64,000 nt of DNA from Aedes albopictus (GCF_035046485.1 NC_085138.1:363261238-363325237), one strand, 5' to 3'; positions 23,841-35,825 are shown, counted from the stretch's first letter. Notes: generated by a model not told the origin, from the letters alone. Made by a program: numbers and translations.

Positions 23841-24720
23841 CCCCAGACTTTTGGCCGACACATTATTTTGAGCGGTGACCCCAAACTTTTGGTCGATGAC
23901 ATCAAGGATTAATTTTCTTAAAAACTTTTTTTCTAGATTTTTCAGCTAAGTTCTGTGAAAAACAGTTGAAAGCTTATAGAAAATGGGTTATATTACCGCT
24001 CTCATCTTAAAATTTGGTCGACCCAATTTCCAGCGACACTGCCGTAAGTTAATATTCATTTTTTAGAAAATTTGGCAACTTTGGGTGAAGTTTACATACA
24101 ATTTTTTTTGAAAAGGTTTCTTTTAAATCATGTTCAAAGTTTCTTTGACTTATTATCTTTTGAATGAGACCTAGGGTTTTGAAATCGGACGCAAATTGGC
24201 GAAGATATGGGCCTAAAAAAATGACATGTTTTTGAGGGGGTGATCCCAAACTTTTGATCGGGAGTGTATATCTCGTGTTCTGAACATCTTTGAATGATAC
24301 TATCTTGGGAAAAGTTAGTCAGCAAACTGAGAGCGTTCACATGGAATACAAATTAGTTCGAGAATCACTCACTCTGTGGCGCTAGTGCACTTGAGAGCTT
24401 CCAGTTCAGTCTGGACGTCGTATATCTCACGTTCTTGACCACTTAGAAGGATACTGTCTTCGGCAAAGTAAGACTAAGAGCTTTCACATAGAAAAAAATT
24501 TAGTTCAAGAATCACTCAGTACGTGGCGCTTTCAGTTTAGTCTTTACGTCGTATATTTCGCGTTCAGGACCAATTAGAAAGATACTGTCTCAGTCATATT
24601 TGCTCATGGGACTGAAAACTTTTGCATAAAAACAATCTAGTTTGAGATTCACTCACTACCTGGCGCTTGTATTGCTAAAAGCTTCCAGTTTAACCTTATC
24701 TACGTGAATCTCGGCTTCTG
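23840..24720. repeat. GACCCCAAACTTTTGG repeats and three tandem ~145-bp units, left cluster
   Basis: GTGACCCCAGACTTTTGGCC-type motifs occur at about 23843, 23876 and 24241. Three units start near 24267, 24420 and 24552 with CGTATATCTCRCGTTC, then GATACTGTCTTCGG and AGCTTTCACAT. The same unit is found inverted at 27883-28190. Confidence 0.75.
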
Positions 24721-24759
24721 GACATAATTGCTTCGAAAGTTCTCTCCGCAGATTCTTTG

Positions 24760-26560
24760 TTATTATTTTTGCATTTATTTTTCAATCCATAATTCCTTTA
24801 GGTATTTGTTCTGCAATTAATGGAAATGCATTACAAAATTCCGTCGAGAATTTTCTTTGATAAATACTTTTCAAATTTCTTCCTGCAATTTCTTATTTTT
24901 TTTCTGCAGTTCCGTCGGCAAATTTATTGTGATATTACCTAGCACTTCCTTTGCTAATTTCTTCTTCGATTTCTTTAGAAATCACACAGTAAATTCCTTT
25001 GGAAATGATCAAGAAATTCCTTCAAGGTTTTTAGGAAACTTCATTTGAAAATGCTTTCGGAAGTGCCTTCGACAACTTATTTGGTATTCTTTTTGGAAAT
25101 TTCCAAGGAAATTTCTTTTGCAACGGAATTTACATCGGGATTCTCTTGTGAAATTTTAGTAGCAACTCCTTTGAAAAGTCATTTGGTTATTCCTTTGGGG
25201 TGCCATCACCTATTTCAACATTTAAACGTATTTAAAAATTGCTTTCTGAAACATTCTGGCAATTTTTTGATGTTTGATGATTTTCTTGAAAACACCTTAA
25301 TTTTTGGAAATTATTTAGGTAATTCCTTTGAGATTTTCTCCGGCCACACCATTGCTTTTTTTTTTCAATTCGTTAGAGAAAATATAACTGTATTTCCAAA
25401 GTAATAACAAACGAAATTCTGTAAGGATTTTCTAAAGGAGTTTCCAATACTGGAAGAATACTGAAAAAATTAGAAAAAATCAAATTTGCAAAGAGCTGTT
25501 GAAAGAATTACTGAAGTAATTGTCAACTAAATTTCCAAAGGGATTGCAGATGAAACTTCCAACGAAATTGATAAAGAAAATCCCGCAAGAGTTACCTGAT
25601 AAATTTGCACAACGTCTTCAGCCAGAAACGGCAGACTGAATATAACTTTTACTAGACAACGGATAACATGTAAGACTGTAAGACATCCAGTTGATCAATG
25701 AAGAATTTTCCGTTTGGCGAAATTTTTCTTCTGACCGGAATGAGAATCGAACCCACAATCCGTGGCTTGCAATACGCCTAAAAGGCTGACGTTACTAACA
25801 GTACGGTATTTTTAAATATAATAACCTAAATAAATTTCCAATATTACTGCTGAGAAGTTTCGAAAGAGTTATCAAACAAAATTCCAAAGGAATTACCGAA
25901 ATAGTTTCCGAAAAATTGTCCAAGAAAACCCAAAAAAAACTTATATGAAGTTTTAGATCAAATCCAATAAAAATAGCTGACAGGATTTCCAAAGAATTTT
26001 GCCGTAAAAATTCCACCAAAAAGAAATTCGAAATATTTTCACAGGGTAACTTTTAGGAAAATCGCCAAATAGATTTGCAAATTACAAAAAAATTTAAAAA
26101 TTTAAATTAAATACCCAATCGAGGCAAAGATGTTCCCAGAAAAAAATGTTGAAAAAATTCCCATACCAATAACCGTTGGATTTTCCAAACAAATTGTAAA
26201 AAACAAAAAGAACTTTCAAATAGGATTCCCATAAAAAGTTCTGTAGAAAAAATTTCCAAAAAAGTTCACAAAGCCATTGCCGAAGCATTTGCTACATAAA
26301 TTGAAGTTCCCAAGGGAATTTGGAAAGCTTTTTTGCCACAAAATTGTTTTAGGAAATTTCCAACGAAGTTCCTAAAAAAATCTTGAAAACTTCCACCAAA
26401 GAAATTGCGAGTTCAATTGTCCACACAATAGCTGAGACAGTTTCCAAAAGAATTGCCAAACAATTTCAAAAATAATGTAGCAGGTTTAAAAAAATGCCAA
26501 AGAAATTCCCGAAGGAACTTTCAAAGTAATTTAAGAACCGATTTTCAAAGAAATACCTTT
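24760..26560. repeat. Degenerate AATTCCTTTGGAAAT tract
   Basis: Drifted copies of AATTCCTTTGGAAATTT, in one orientation to about 25400 and mostly the opposite (GAAATTTCCAAAG) after that. A tRNA-like box B on the minus strand (GGGTTCGATTCTC) lies near 25750. Open frames are repeat translations. Confidence 0.7.
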
Positions 26561-26679
26561 AGGAGTTGCTGCACAGGTATCCAAAGTTATAACTGAACAA
26601 AAAAGAGATTTCCGAATAAACTACAGAGAAGATGCTTGACGCTGAGATCAAACTGACAGCTCTAAAGAACACAAGTGCC

Positions 26680-27033
26680 ACGCACGCTATGTCTGAACCA
26701 GCAGATTTTAAAAATGGAATGTACATCGGGTTTCTTTCCATAAAACATCAGTATTCAAGCTATATTTTCATTTGCACAAGGTTTCAAAATATTCTATCGA
26801 AGAAATTTTGATTTTTCCATCTTTTTGACTGTTTTTCATACAAATTTGCTTGGAATCCTCATTTTCAGTCAATTTCTCTCCCATACAAAATGTATGGAAA
26901 AATTTTCACCGATAGAATATTTTGAAACCTTCTGCAAATGAAAACATAGCTTGAATACTGATGTTTTATGGAAAGAAACCCGATGTGATGTACATTCAAT
27001 TTTTATAATCTGCTGGTTCAGACATAGCATGCC
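26680..27033. mobile_element. Palindromic MITE with ~150-bp arms
   Basis: CTATGTCTGAACCAGCAGAT, then ACATCGGGTTTCTTTCCATA and TTTCAAAATATTCTATCG on the left are repeated inverted on the right up to about 27033, around a centre near 26850. Confidence 0.88.
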
Positions 27034-27293
27034 ACGTTGAGATACACAACGATTATATCAAGCTTTCAGCTTCTAAGAACAATACACCCCAAATATTTTT
27101 TGTTGAAATTTGTCGAGTTGAAAGTTTTGGCAAAATATTTGTGAAAAATTCTGCAAGGTTTGCTGATTTGTTCAGTAAAATCTACTGATCATCATCAACG
27201 TTTTGCTGTAACTCAGCAAATTTTGCCGTAAGTTCAGTAAAAAAGGCTGAATCTTTCAGCTCAGCAAAATTTGGCTGGTCTTGGAGTGGTCCA

Positions 27294-27882
27294 GTACAGG
27301 GTGCGGCAGGAAAAAATGCGAAAAGTTCATGGCGCTATCACACGTTAAATATGGGATATATATGACTATTTTTTCAAGACAGTGTATCAGTCAGCGTCTA
27401 TATTCTAGCACTATAAAATAAAAATGAACATATTTGATTTTTAACATGTGATAATGCAAGTCTTAAAAGTGGGTATCGATAAACTGCGCGCCCAATGGTC
27501 ATAGGAGAAAATAACTAAAATAGTAAAAAATAGCTTTAATTCGATGAACAAACAGGCCAAACTATTCCAAAGCCATGTAGTTTCACATACCAGATGAAAT
27601 AAGCACATGTATTTTATGATATTGTAGAGAATATTAAAAATGTTGTTTCATTTCATATGAAATTTACACAGGTCGCGTACATTTTAGTGGTTTGAAAATT
27701 CTGATTGTCTTCAGCTTGGAAAGGTCAGTGACCAAAATGTTTTTTTTTTTTTAAACTTTTCAGAAAATCAGCCTGTTAGAGATCATGGAACGTTCAAACA
27801 TAAATTGGTTAACGTTAAATGGTCAAAAATGAGGCTTGAAGTTGAAAAACACTTTCGCATTTTTTCCTGCCGCATACTGTAC
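27294..27882. mobile_element. MITE with GTACAGGGTGCGGCAGG ends
   Basis: GTACAGGGTGCGGCAGG followed by AAAAAATGCGAAA at the left is mirrored at the right end, 27882, with two mismatches over 30 bp. 589 bp, no coding frame. Confidence 0.87.
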
Positions 27883-28190
27883 ACGAGATATACGACGTTC
27901 AGACTGAACTGGAAACTCAATTCTCGAACTAAGTTGTTTTCCATGCGAAAGCTCTTTGAGTTCTGAGCGACATAGCCGAAAACAGTATAGTTCTAAGTTT
28001 TCCAGGATGCGAGATATACGACATTCAGACAGAACTGAAGGCTCAAAAGAGCACTAGCGCCACGCAGTGAGTGATTTAAGAACTAAATTGTTTCCTATGT
28101 GAAAGTTTTTAGTCTTCTGGGCAACTTTGCTGAAGACAGTATTCTTCTTAGTGGTCCAGAACGCGAGATATTCCACAACTACTGGCAAAA
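27883..28190. repeat. ~145-bp repeat units, inverted right cluster
   Basis: Reverse complements of the units at 24260-24700: ACGAGATATACGACGTTCAG at 27883, a second near 28009 and a third near 28160. Together with the left cluster they face each other across about 3.2 kb. Confidence 0.75.
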
Positions 28191-29300
28191 TGTAGTGCTA
28201 TCCCCCATGTCCGACATGGTGCCCTGTGTAGCAGATTCCCGGTGGCCAATGTTCCCGGAACCACTGTTTCAACATAACGTAACTTTTTTTGTGGCGCCAT
28301 TTGGTTTCACCTCAAGAAAAATTAGTTTTTCAAATCCTCGTTTCTGCCAAATATAAAAATTCAAAAAGTTTCATTACGATAAGTTGATTAACAAAAGAGA
28401 CATTGTTTACGCATATTTCATTCATTATTAGCGAATTAGCAAGAATCTACTGTCATCAAAGTGCATTCTGTATTGTGGTCATGGATTGCGATGTTTTTAC
28501 TCACACTTTGTATTATATACGGCATTATTACTGTACAAAGAACTCAGAAACCATTATCCTCTATATTGAATAGCCTTCTTCTTATACAACAAGCCTTAAA
28601 TCATATATAAGATGTCCAGTAACTAGTTTGAGATCAGTATCAATCCATTAGTATCAGTATCAAAGGTCAAGGGTAACATACCAACCGTCCGTGCATCATT
28701 ATTCCGTGAACTGTTACAGATTGTAAAATACCATGAAGTGAAATTAAGCCAATAAATCAGTTAGTTATTAGATGAAGTTCAGCGTTTGAAGATTTAGTCT
28801 CATCTCGCATAATTCTGGCACTAAGAAACCCCATCGCCCTTATGTGCGCATACATAAAAATGGTCCTTCGAGCCGTTATTGCTTGAAATCGCGTTTTGGG
28901 TCATAATGACCCTAATGCACGACGAAGGTTAAAAATGAATTCTACTGAAAACAAATAAAAAGGAAGAAATCATTGACATTTCTTGCTAGTCGAAAAATAC
29001 AATCTGGAAATGTTCTCTTAAAAATCTTTAGCGTCATAGTTTTCTTCATAGTTTTTACTAGAAGTTTTTCCCAGATTTTTTTCAGAATTCGTTAGACAGA
29101 ACTTTTGGAGGAATAGGCAAAACGCAACTGGATTCCAGCTAAGTTTGCTAGAGAAAAATTTCGAAGCAATTCTCTAGACCGAGCAATTCCTGAAACAAAT
29201 CTTGATTGAAGTAGAGAGTAGTACTTTTTCAAGAAACTTTGTAAATAATGTTCACTTTTTGAAAGAACTTACATAATAATTTGATTTTTTGAGTTCCTTT
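28191..29300. other. No gene identified
   Basis: The part 28620-28850, with a CCAATAAATCAG segment and CATAATTCTGGCACTAAG, is faintly LTR-like but no second LTR or primer site is clear. The rest shows nothing assignable. Confidence 0.3.
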
Positions 29301-29309
29301 TTAGTTAAA

Positions 29310-29520
29310 TTTATATCTTATAAGGTGACGTATTTCGGGTACTATCGGCAGGTTTGCTCTCTTCGTCAAGGTTTTTTTTTTCAGCAAAATTGCTCGAAAC
29401 TTGGTCGTATAATTCAGCTTGCATGGGAAAGATGTGACGCCAAGTTTGAGTTCAATAGGTTTCATAAAAAAACTCCCATGACGAAGAGAACAAAACTGTC
29501 GAGAATACGTAAATTCCCCT
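29310..29520. mobile_element. MITE-like dispersed repeat, copy 1
   Basis: GGGTACTATCGGCAGGTTTG and CTCTTCGTCA on the left face CATGACGAAGAGAACAAAAC on the right. A related copy, in inverse orientation, lies at 41040-41240. Confidence 0.6.
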
Positions 29521-30017
29521 ATAATATATTTATAAGTTTCCTTCAAGGTTTTCACCAAATCAATTGTGCTGAGATTTTCCGAGAATGATTTAGGATTTTT
29601 TAGACAAATGTCTCTAGAAATATATAGTGTATCATCCTTATACATAATTACACTGGTATCTCAGGTAGATTCCTAGCGTAACTAACAAACGTAACTAACC
29701 CATATTGTAACTTATGATGAATGGCGCGTTCAAAATCTCGAAATAATTGCAGAAGAATTCTTGAATACGGCATATTTTTTAACTTAGGAAGAATACCAAA
29801 GCTGTGGATAGAATTTATTGGATGCTTTCGACTGTGATTGCTGTTTTCAGTCTTCTAAGCAGCTAAATCGATTATTGCAACGTCATTCCGGCGTTTTGAT
29901 ATACCTATATCATCTTCTTCAATAATTCAGATGCTTCGTTTTGTTGTTGGTGTGCGTGTCTTGCAAACCTTCAAAAAAGTTGAGGATAGAGCAATCGCAT
30001 TTTAAATCGGATGCTGA
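29521..30017. other. No gene identified
   Basis: AT-rich, presumably intronic sequence up to the left target duplication of the LINE. Confidence 0.35.
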
Positions 30018-30032
30018 TAATTCTGTATTTCT
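30018..30032. repeat. LINE target-site duplication, left copy
   Basis: TAATTCTGTATTTCT, identical to 34993-35007, directly abutting the poly(T) run of the element. Confidence 0.93.
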
Positions 30033-30421
30033 TTTTTTTTTTATCTAGTTCATTTATTTGGGGCTCAATCGCGTATAATGCTTTACGGAGCCGAAGATCT
30101 TTCTTTGTACTTAATAGTATACACTATACATAGTAATAACTTTTTAATGATATCTGTTAGTAATGGGTGGAAGCCAGGGTACTCGTGGCAGCTCGAGGTT
30201 AGAAGGTCACATTTTGAGGGATGGACAGGGTAAGGATTGGGCCAAAGGTTTCACTGCTGCTCATCCGGGGGTAAATCGCATCTTGCTAGCGAATTCGGTG
30301 CCTTGTGGTGTTGGTACCAACTTGTTGTGGAACTTGGTCTTCCGGATGGCCAGGAGTAGCTTGGTAACACAAAGAGGACAAAACAGAGAAAAAAAAAACT
30401 GGAGAAGAAAACACAAGCGAA

Positions 30422-33345
30422 TTAAACTTTTATACCAGCAGAGCGAAGAAAGTCGAAAATACATCCCATATATGTGACATCGCGGGTCCCCAACACATCT
30501 CTCACAAGAACAAAGGGTTGTCTACCTCGGGCCTCAAGGGTATCCAAAAGTAGTGCTCTGGAGGCGTCATTATCCGGGCATTGCCAAACTACGTGGTCGA
30601 TGTCATCATAACCGGAACCGCACTTAGTACAAACATTGCTCAACGCGAGGTTAATCCTGTGTAAATGCGCGTCTAGCGAGTAATGGTTGGACATAAGTCT
30701 TGACATCACGCGAATGAAATTGCGACTTACATCCAAACCATACCACCACACTCGCAAAGAAACATTAGGAATAATGGAATGTAACCACCGTCCCAGCTGG
30801 CCATCTCGCCAATCATTTTGCCAACTTTGAAGAGAACTCTGGCGAACAAAATGGAAAAATTCATCATGTGAAATTCTTCTATCATAGATCTCACCTTCCT
30901 GTGCGCCCACCTTTGCGAGAGAGTCCGCCTTCTCATTGCCATAAATTGAGCAATGTGAGGGGACCCATACAAAGGTAATCTTGTAGGATCTTTCGACCAG
31001 TGCACCCATCTCCCTTATTTTTGTAAGAAAGTAAGATGGATGTTTTACAGGTTTCATCGACCGGAGTGCCTCAATCGAACTAAGGCTATCCGAGAAGATG
31101 AAGAAATGGTCTACGGGCATGTTGGAAATCATCCCCAAAGCGAAATTGATTGCTGCCAGCTCAGCAACATAAACCGAACAAGGTTCCTGAAGTTTGCGGA
31201 AGGCGGTGAAATTTTCATTGAAGACACCGAAACCAGTGGATCCATTTATGCGAGACCCATCAGTGAAGAATCTCTTACAGGAATTGACATTTTGGTACTT
31301 TTCGTTAAAAATGCGAGGAATAGATAGACATCGAAGTTGATCTGGTATTCCATGAATAGCTTGTTTCATGGACAGATCGTATTTAACAGAGGAACTGTCA
31401 TTAGTGAAGTGTACACGGGGAGGATTATAACTTGGTAGGCTTATGTCAGATGACATGTAGAACAGATAGATTCTCATGAATTTTGATTGAGTGTTCAGAC
31501 TGAGCATTTCTTCGAAGTTTTCAATGACAAGTGTGTTGCTCACTCCACACTTGATAAGTAACCTTAGCGAGAGCTCCCAGAATCGGTTCTGGAGAGGTTT
31601 CACCCCTGCCAGGACCTCTAGGCTCGCATTATGCGTTGAGTGCATACAACCGAGAGCAATACGCAAACAACGGTATTGAATTCGTTCCAACTTTATTAGG
31701 TGGCAGTTTGCTGCTGAGTGGAAGCAGAAAGAGCCATACTCGAGAACAGAGAGAATAGTCGTTTTGTAAAGTTTTATGAGGTCTTCCGGGTGAGCACCCC
31801 ACCATGTTCCGGTAATTGTGCGTAGAAAATTGATCCTTTGTTGACATTTTTGCACCAAATACTTGATTTGGGTACCCCAAGTGCCTTTTGAATCAAACCA
31901 GACCCCAAGGTATTTCGAAGTCAAAGACTGGTCGATTTCTATTCCCAAAAGATTGAGTTTCAGTTGGGCTGGGTTCCGCTTTCTAGAAAACACAACCAAT
32001 TGAGTTTTTTGCAGAGCAAACTCGATCCCCAAATCTCTTGCCCAGATTGACAGATTATTTAGAGAATTTTGCAATGGTCTTTGCAACATTTCTGCATGTG
32101 GGCCTTTTAGAGAAACCACAGCATCATCTGCAAGTTGTCTTAGCGTGCATTGTCCTTCCAAGCAACTATCAATGTCTTTCACGTAAAAATTATAAAGCAA
32201 GGGACTTAAACATGAGCCTTGGGGTAGGCCCATGTAACTAATTCTGGAAGTTGTCAGTTGTCCGAGATTGAAGCTCATATGTTTTTCTGACAACAAATTA
32301 TACAAGAAATTATTTAAAATTCCTGGAAGTCCACTATTGTGCAGTTTTTCTGACAATATTCCTATGGAAACTGAATCAAAGGCGCCCTTAATATCCAAGA
32401 AAACTGAAGCCAGTTGCTCCTTTTCCGCAAAGGCCAGTTGAATATCTGTTGAAAGCAACGCTAGACAATCGTTTGTTCCTTTGCCCTTGCGAAACCCGAA
32501 CTGTGTATTTGAAAGCAAATCATTCGATTCAACCCAATGGTCGAGTCGTGATAGGATCATTTTTTCTAACAATTTCCTTAAACATGATAACATAGCAATT
32601 GGGCGGTATGAATTATGATCAGACGCTGGTTTACCAGGCTTTTGAATAGCTATTACTTTGACCTGTCTCCATTCTGGCGGAACAATGTTATTCTCCATCA
32701 ATGAGTTGAACAGGTCCAGTAATCGTCTTTTCGCGATATCTGGGAGATTTTTGAGAAGATTGAACTTGATCATATCGCGTCCCGGAGCGGAATTGTTTGA
32801 TGAAAGAAGAGCCATAGAAAATTCCAGCATAGTGAATGGTCTGTCCAGAGAACCGTCTCCTGAGGATGTTTCCCAAGAAATCGGTTGTGCTGGGACTGAG
32901 TCTGGGCAGACCTTTTTCGCGAAGCTAAATATCCAACGGTTGGAGTATTCGTCACTCTCATTAGAAGAAGAGCGGTTTCGCATGTTGCGAGCCACTCTCC
33001 AAAGCGTTGTCATTGAAGTTTCTCTAGAGAGGCCCTCAATGAAGTGTCGCCAATAACTACGCTTCTTCGCTTTCAGCAGGTTCTTCAGCTGTCTTTCGAG
33101 CTTAGCATACTCTTGAAAAAGATCTGAAGTACCATGCCTACGAAAAGCTTTGAAAGCATCAGATTTTTTAAGATACAACTGGGTGCAATCATCATCCCAG
33201 CCTAGTGTGGCGGGTCTTCTTTTGAAAGTTGCACTTGGAACTCGTCGTTTTTGTGATTCTAATGCACTCTTGTATATCAGTTCTGATAGGAATCGGTATT
33301 CATCCAAAGGTGGGAGGGGGTTGAATGATTCGATGCCAAAGATAC
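30422..33345 (-). pseudogene. LINE ORF2 C-terminal part: reverse transcriptase and RNase H
   Basis: About 970 codons are open without a stop. Reverse transcriptase motifs include HNSYRPIAML, FGFRKGKGTND, FLDIKGAFDS, MGLPQGSCLSPLLYNF and the catalytic box LADD (residues 412-415 counted from 33367). RNase H follows at about residues 699-822 with TDGS, AEL, SDS and NEKAD carrying the four acidic residues and PSHC the histidine. A C-terminal CTKCG..DHVVWQC zinc motif is present. Only the frameshift near 33340 separates it from the endonuclease. Confidence 0.93.
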
Positions 33346-34104
33346 CGCTTCTGCATATTTTTGCCAATCGATATTCCTTGTGAGGTCAAAAGGAACCTGA
33401 ATTGGTTGGTCTGACCTTTCACTATTATGCTTTATGGTGGTTATAATGGGCAAGTGATCACTACCATGAGGATCCTCGATTACCTTCCACAAGCAATCGA
33501 ATGATAGTGAACTTGACCCCAGTGATAGGTCGAGACGACTTTCTTTGCCGTCAGATGCAATACGTGTCACTTCACCTGTATTTAAAATGTTCAAATTGAA
33601 ATCGTCGCACAAATCATAGAAAATGGCCGCTCTATTATCGTCACATGGTTCGCCCCACCCTGTACCATGTGCGTTCATATCACCCAGAATTAAAACTGGA
33701 TGTGATAGTGCAGCAACCGCATTCCAAAGATGACGGCGGTTAATTGAAATTCTTGGAGGAATGTAAACGGAAGCTACGCAAAGTTCTTTACCCTTTACGT
33801 TTATTTGGCAAGCGACGATTTCTACGCCAGGATGAGTCGCGATTGGAATTCTATAAAATGAGTAAGTCTTTTTGATCCCCAAAAGAACCCCTCCATAATG
33901 GTCATCTCGATCCTGGCGTATAATGTTAAAATCGTGGAAGTTGAGTTCATCTTCAGAAGAAAGCCATGTTTCACAAAGGGCAAATATATCACAGTCAGAG
34001 TTGTGAATCAAAAACTTAAACAGGTCTAATTTAGGTTTTAGACTATGACAGTTCCACTGTAGCACAGTGATCATATCTTGTACCTCACTTGATGAATTAT
34101 CCAT
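33330..34104 (-). pseudogene. LINE ORF2 N-terminal part: APE-type endonuclease
   Basis: ORF2 starts at ATG 34104, overlapping the ORF1 stop by 8 nt. Endonuclease motifs in order: WNCHS, LCETWL, GDMNAHGTGWG and SDHLPI, the standard APE-like set for nicking target DNA. The frame remains open to 33277 but leaves the protein near 33340, where the reverse transcriptase continues in a frame shifted by one base; one nucleotide appears to be missing, so the copy cannot make full ORF2. Confidence 0.9.
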
Positions 34105-34992
34105 CGAAAGATATGATCGCAGCAAGGAGGGGCCATGATTGTGTCAGATTCCGAAGATATTCTTCTACTGTAGGTATAAACATATCAATAATGCCTCTAA
34201 ATGTTTCTGGAAGGCTGAGGGCATTATATAAGCGATCCACGAGAACCCTAAAAGTAAACAGTCCTCGCTTGGGACTAGGAGGCTTGCTTGAAGTGCGAGG
34301 AACTTTGGTAGCTTTTTTCTTGCTACCTTGTCGAATATTTGTCTTTGAAGTGTATTTAACAGGCGGAGACGGGGATGACAGATTCTTGCTACAACATGGA
34401 TCTGAAGCTAAAGGAACCTGATTATTCGGAGTTTTTAAATTTACCCCGCCTCCTTTGACATTAGGCAAACTTTTGAGGGAAGACTTCAAAAAGACCTTTC
34501 GGCGCAATCCCGGGGAAGATGATGACTTCCTTTTTCCAGGTGCGTGTACCTCCGATAGAGATCCACCCTCATCAGTTTCGCCATCGTCCTGATCATCGGA
34601 AGACAACTCCTGATAGGGATTTTCAACTGGGACAGCTGATTCAGACACGGAATCTGGTGTTTTAAAAGATTTCACCATCTCCGCATATGTCTGTTTGGAG
34701 CGCCTTATGATAGAGCGACTCTCATTTCGAATGCGTCTTTTGTAAGCCGGGCAAACTTGCAAGTCATGTGGATCTCCACCACAGTAGCTACATTTTTCCG
34801 CTTCCTGTGTGCAAGAGTCCTCCAAATGAGCTTGGTTGCATTTGCCACAACGGGGCTTGTTGTCGCAAAAGCTATCACTGTGACCAAACTGCTTGCATTT
34901 GGTACAATTAAAAACCTTCGGCCTAAAAAGATGCACTGGGTAAAAACCACCATCGATTACAACAAATTCCGGGAGGACGGAACCTGGAAAAG
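34097..34992 (-). pseudogene. LINE ORF1 (gag-like, CCHC zinc knuckles), N-terminus missing
   Basis: The open frame runs from the truncation point to a stop at 34097, about 298 codons with no proper start. Readable from the cut end: TFPGSVLPEFVVIDGG, then three cysteine/histidine knuckles (CTKCKQFGHSDSFC, CGKCNQAHLEDSC, CSYCGGDPHDLQVC), followed by a Ser/Pro/Lys-rich tail. It would bind the element RNA. The stop overlaps the ORF2 start in an ATGGATAA arrangement. Confidence 0.9.
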
Positions 34993-35007
34993 TAATTCTG
35001 TATTTCT
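34993..35007. repeat. LINE target-site duplication, right copy
   Basis: TAATTCTGTATTTCT, identical to 30018-30032; marks the 5' truncation point of the element. Confidence 0.93.
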
Positions 35008-35101
35008 ACATGCTCAAATATAAAATCGCCATTTTTGGCGGACCCATCTATTATTTCTCACTACGACAAATGATATAACATGTGGATCAACTATTCAAAA
35101 A

Positions 35102-35126
35102 AAAAACGTTTCTTCTTGTTTATAGC
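35102..35126 (+). promoter_or_regulatory. Splice acceptor before the His-rich gene start
   Basis: The tract cgtttcttcttgtttatag ends at 35125 and the ATG begins at 35127. This implies an upstream 5' UTR exon; the nearest + strand candidate ends at 15160. Confidence 0.65.
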
Positions 35127-35825
35127 ATGAAACACTTCTGGATGCTGGGCTTGTTGGCTCTGATGCTTCTAGTATCGTTCACATCGGCCAACAAAAAGGA
35201 AGAAGGCTTCGAGGAAAGTGGAGGCAGCGAACAAGGCGAAGAGCACCACGGCAAGAAAGGTGAAAAGGAGGACAAGGGCTACAAATCGAAACACGGTGTA
35301 GAAAAGAAAGAAAAGGGCGATCACGCCAAGGAGGAACACGAATCTCACTACGGTGAAGAGGGTGGCCACAAGAAGGAAAGTCACGACGAGGGTGACGAGT
35401 ACAAGAAACACCACGAGGAGAAGAAGGGCTCCAAGCATGGAAAGCAGGGTCACAAAAAGGGCCACAAGAAGGGTTCGAAGACCACGGGTTACCACAAGAA
35501 GTCGCACAAGGACGATTACCACAAGGAGCACAAGTTCTACGATGATCACCACAAGGAGGGCAAGCACAAGAAGTACGGAGATTTCAACGAGCATCACTCG
35601 AAGAAGGCCGAGGACCACAAGAAGGGCGATCACCACGAGTCGGCCCACAAGGAGGACCACTACTCGAAAAAGGGCCACTCGGACAAGGGCCACCACGATG
35701 AGGACCACAAGGGCTGGAAGAAGAAGCACGGCCACGAGTCGCACTACTCGCATAAGGACGATTATGGCAAGAAGGGTGGCAAGAGCGGTGGCAGCGAGCA
35801 TGGATTCAAGAAGGGTGGTCATTAA
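35127..35825 (+). CDS. Secreted histidine/lysine-rich, cysteine-free protein
   Basis: 232 residues from ATG 35127. Residues 1-21 form a classic signal peptide (MKHFW, hydrophobic LGLLALMLLV core, cleavage after SFTSA). The mature part is low complexity: by my count 38 His and 53 Lys in the whole protein, many Gly, Glu and Asp, no Cys, with loose HKK, DHHK and KKGH repeats and a C-terminal SGGSEHGFKKGGH. The start is chosen because a pyrimidine tract and tatag acceptor end at 35125, one base before c-ATG; an earlier GTG-started extension is intronic. Codons strongly favour G/C in third position (aag, cac, gac), unlike the AT-rich surroundings, which supports real coding. It resembles insect proteins annotated histidine-rich glycoprotein-like or DUF4779; that assignment is from memory. 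Metal or anionic-ligand binding is plausible from composition only. AATAAA follows at 35983. Confidence 0.85.
   Translation: MKHFWMLGLLALMLLVSFTSANKKEEGFEESGGSEQGEEHHGKKGEKEDKGYKSKHGVEKKEKGDHAKEEHESHYGEEGGHKKESHDEGDEYKKHHEEKKGSKHGKQGHKKGHKKGSKTTGYHKKSHKDDYHKEHKFYDDHHKEGKHKKYGDFNEHHSKKAEDHKKGDHHESAHKEDHYSKKGHSDKGHHDEDHKGWKKKHGHESHYSHKDDYGKKGGKSGGSEHGFKKGGH

Larger units (their letters stand above)
30033..34992 (-). mobile_element. 5'-truncated non-LTR retrotransposon, RNase H-bearing (I/Loa-like)
   Basis: The element reads on the minus strand: partial ORF1 (zinc knuckles), ORF2 with APE endonuclease, reverse transcriptase and RNase H, a 3' UTR of about 380 bp, and a poly(A) tail (11 T on the + strand at 30032-30042). 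It is flanked by identical 15-bp target duplications TAATTCTGTATTTCT at 30018-30032 and 34993-35007, which fix both ends. The 5' end is cut inside ORF1. The C-terminal RNase H and CCHC-type gag knuckles point to the I/Loa/Outcast-like group rather than Jockey, CR1 or RTE. It sits antisense to the His-rich gene, 133 bp before its coding-exon acceptor. Perfect duplications and nearly intact ORFs suggest recent insertion. Confidence 0.95.

Noticed and set aside
28620..28850. Possible solo LTR
   Set aside because: A polyadenylation-like AATAAA and a TGGCAC word occur, but I could not define TG..CA ends or a target duplication.
30727..33056. Several + and - frames of 60-132 codons inside the LINE
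   Set aside because: All are alternative-frame shadows of the reverse transcriptase and RNase H frame.
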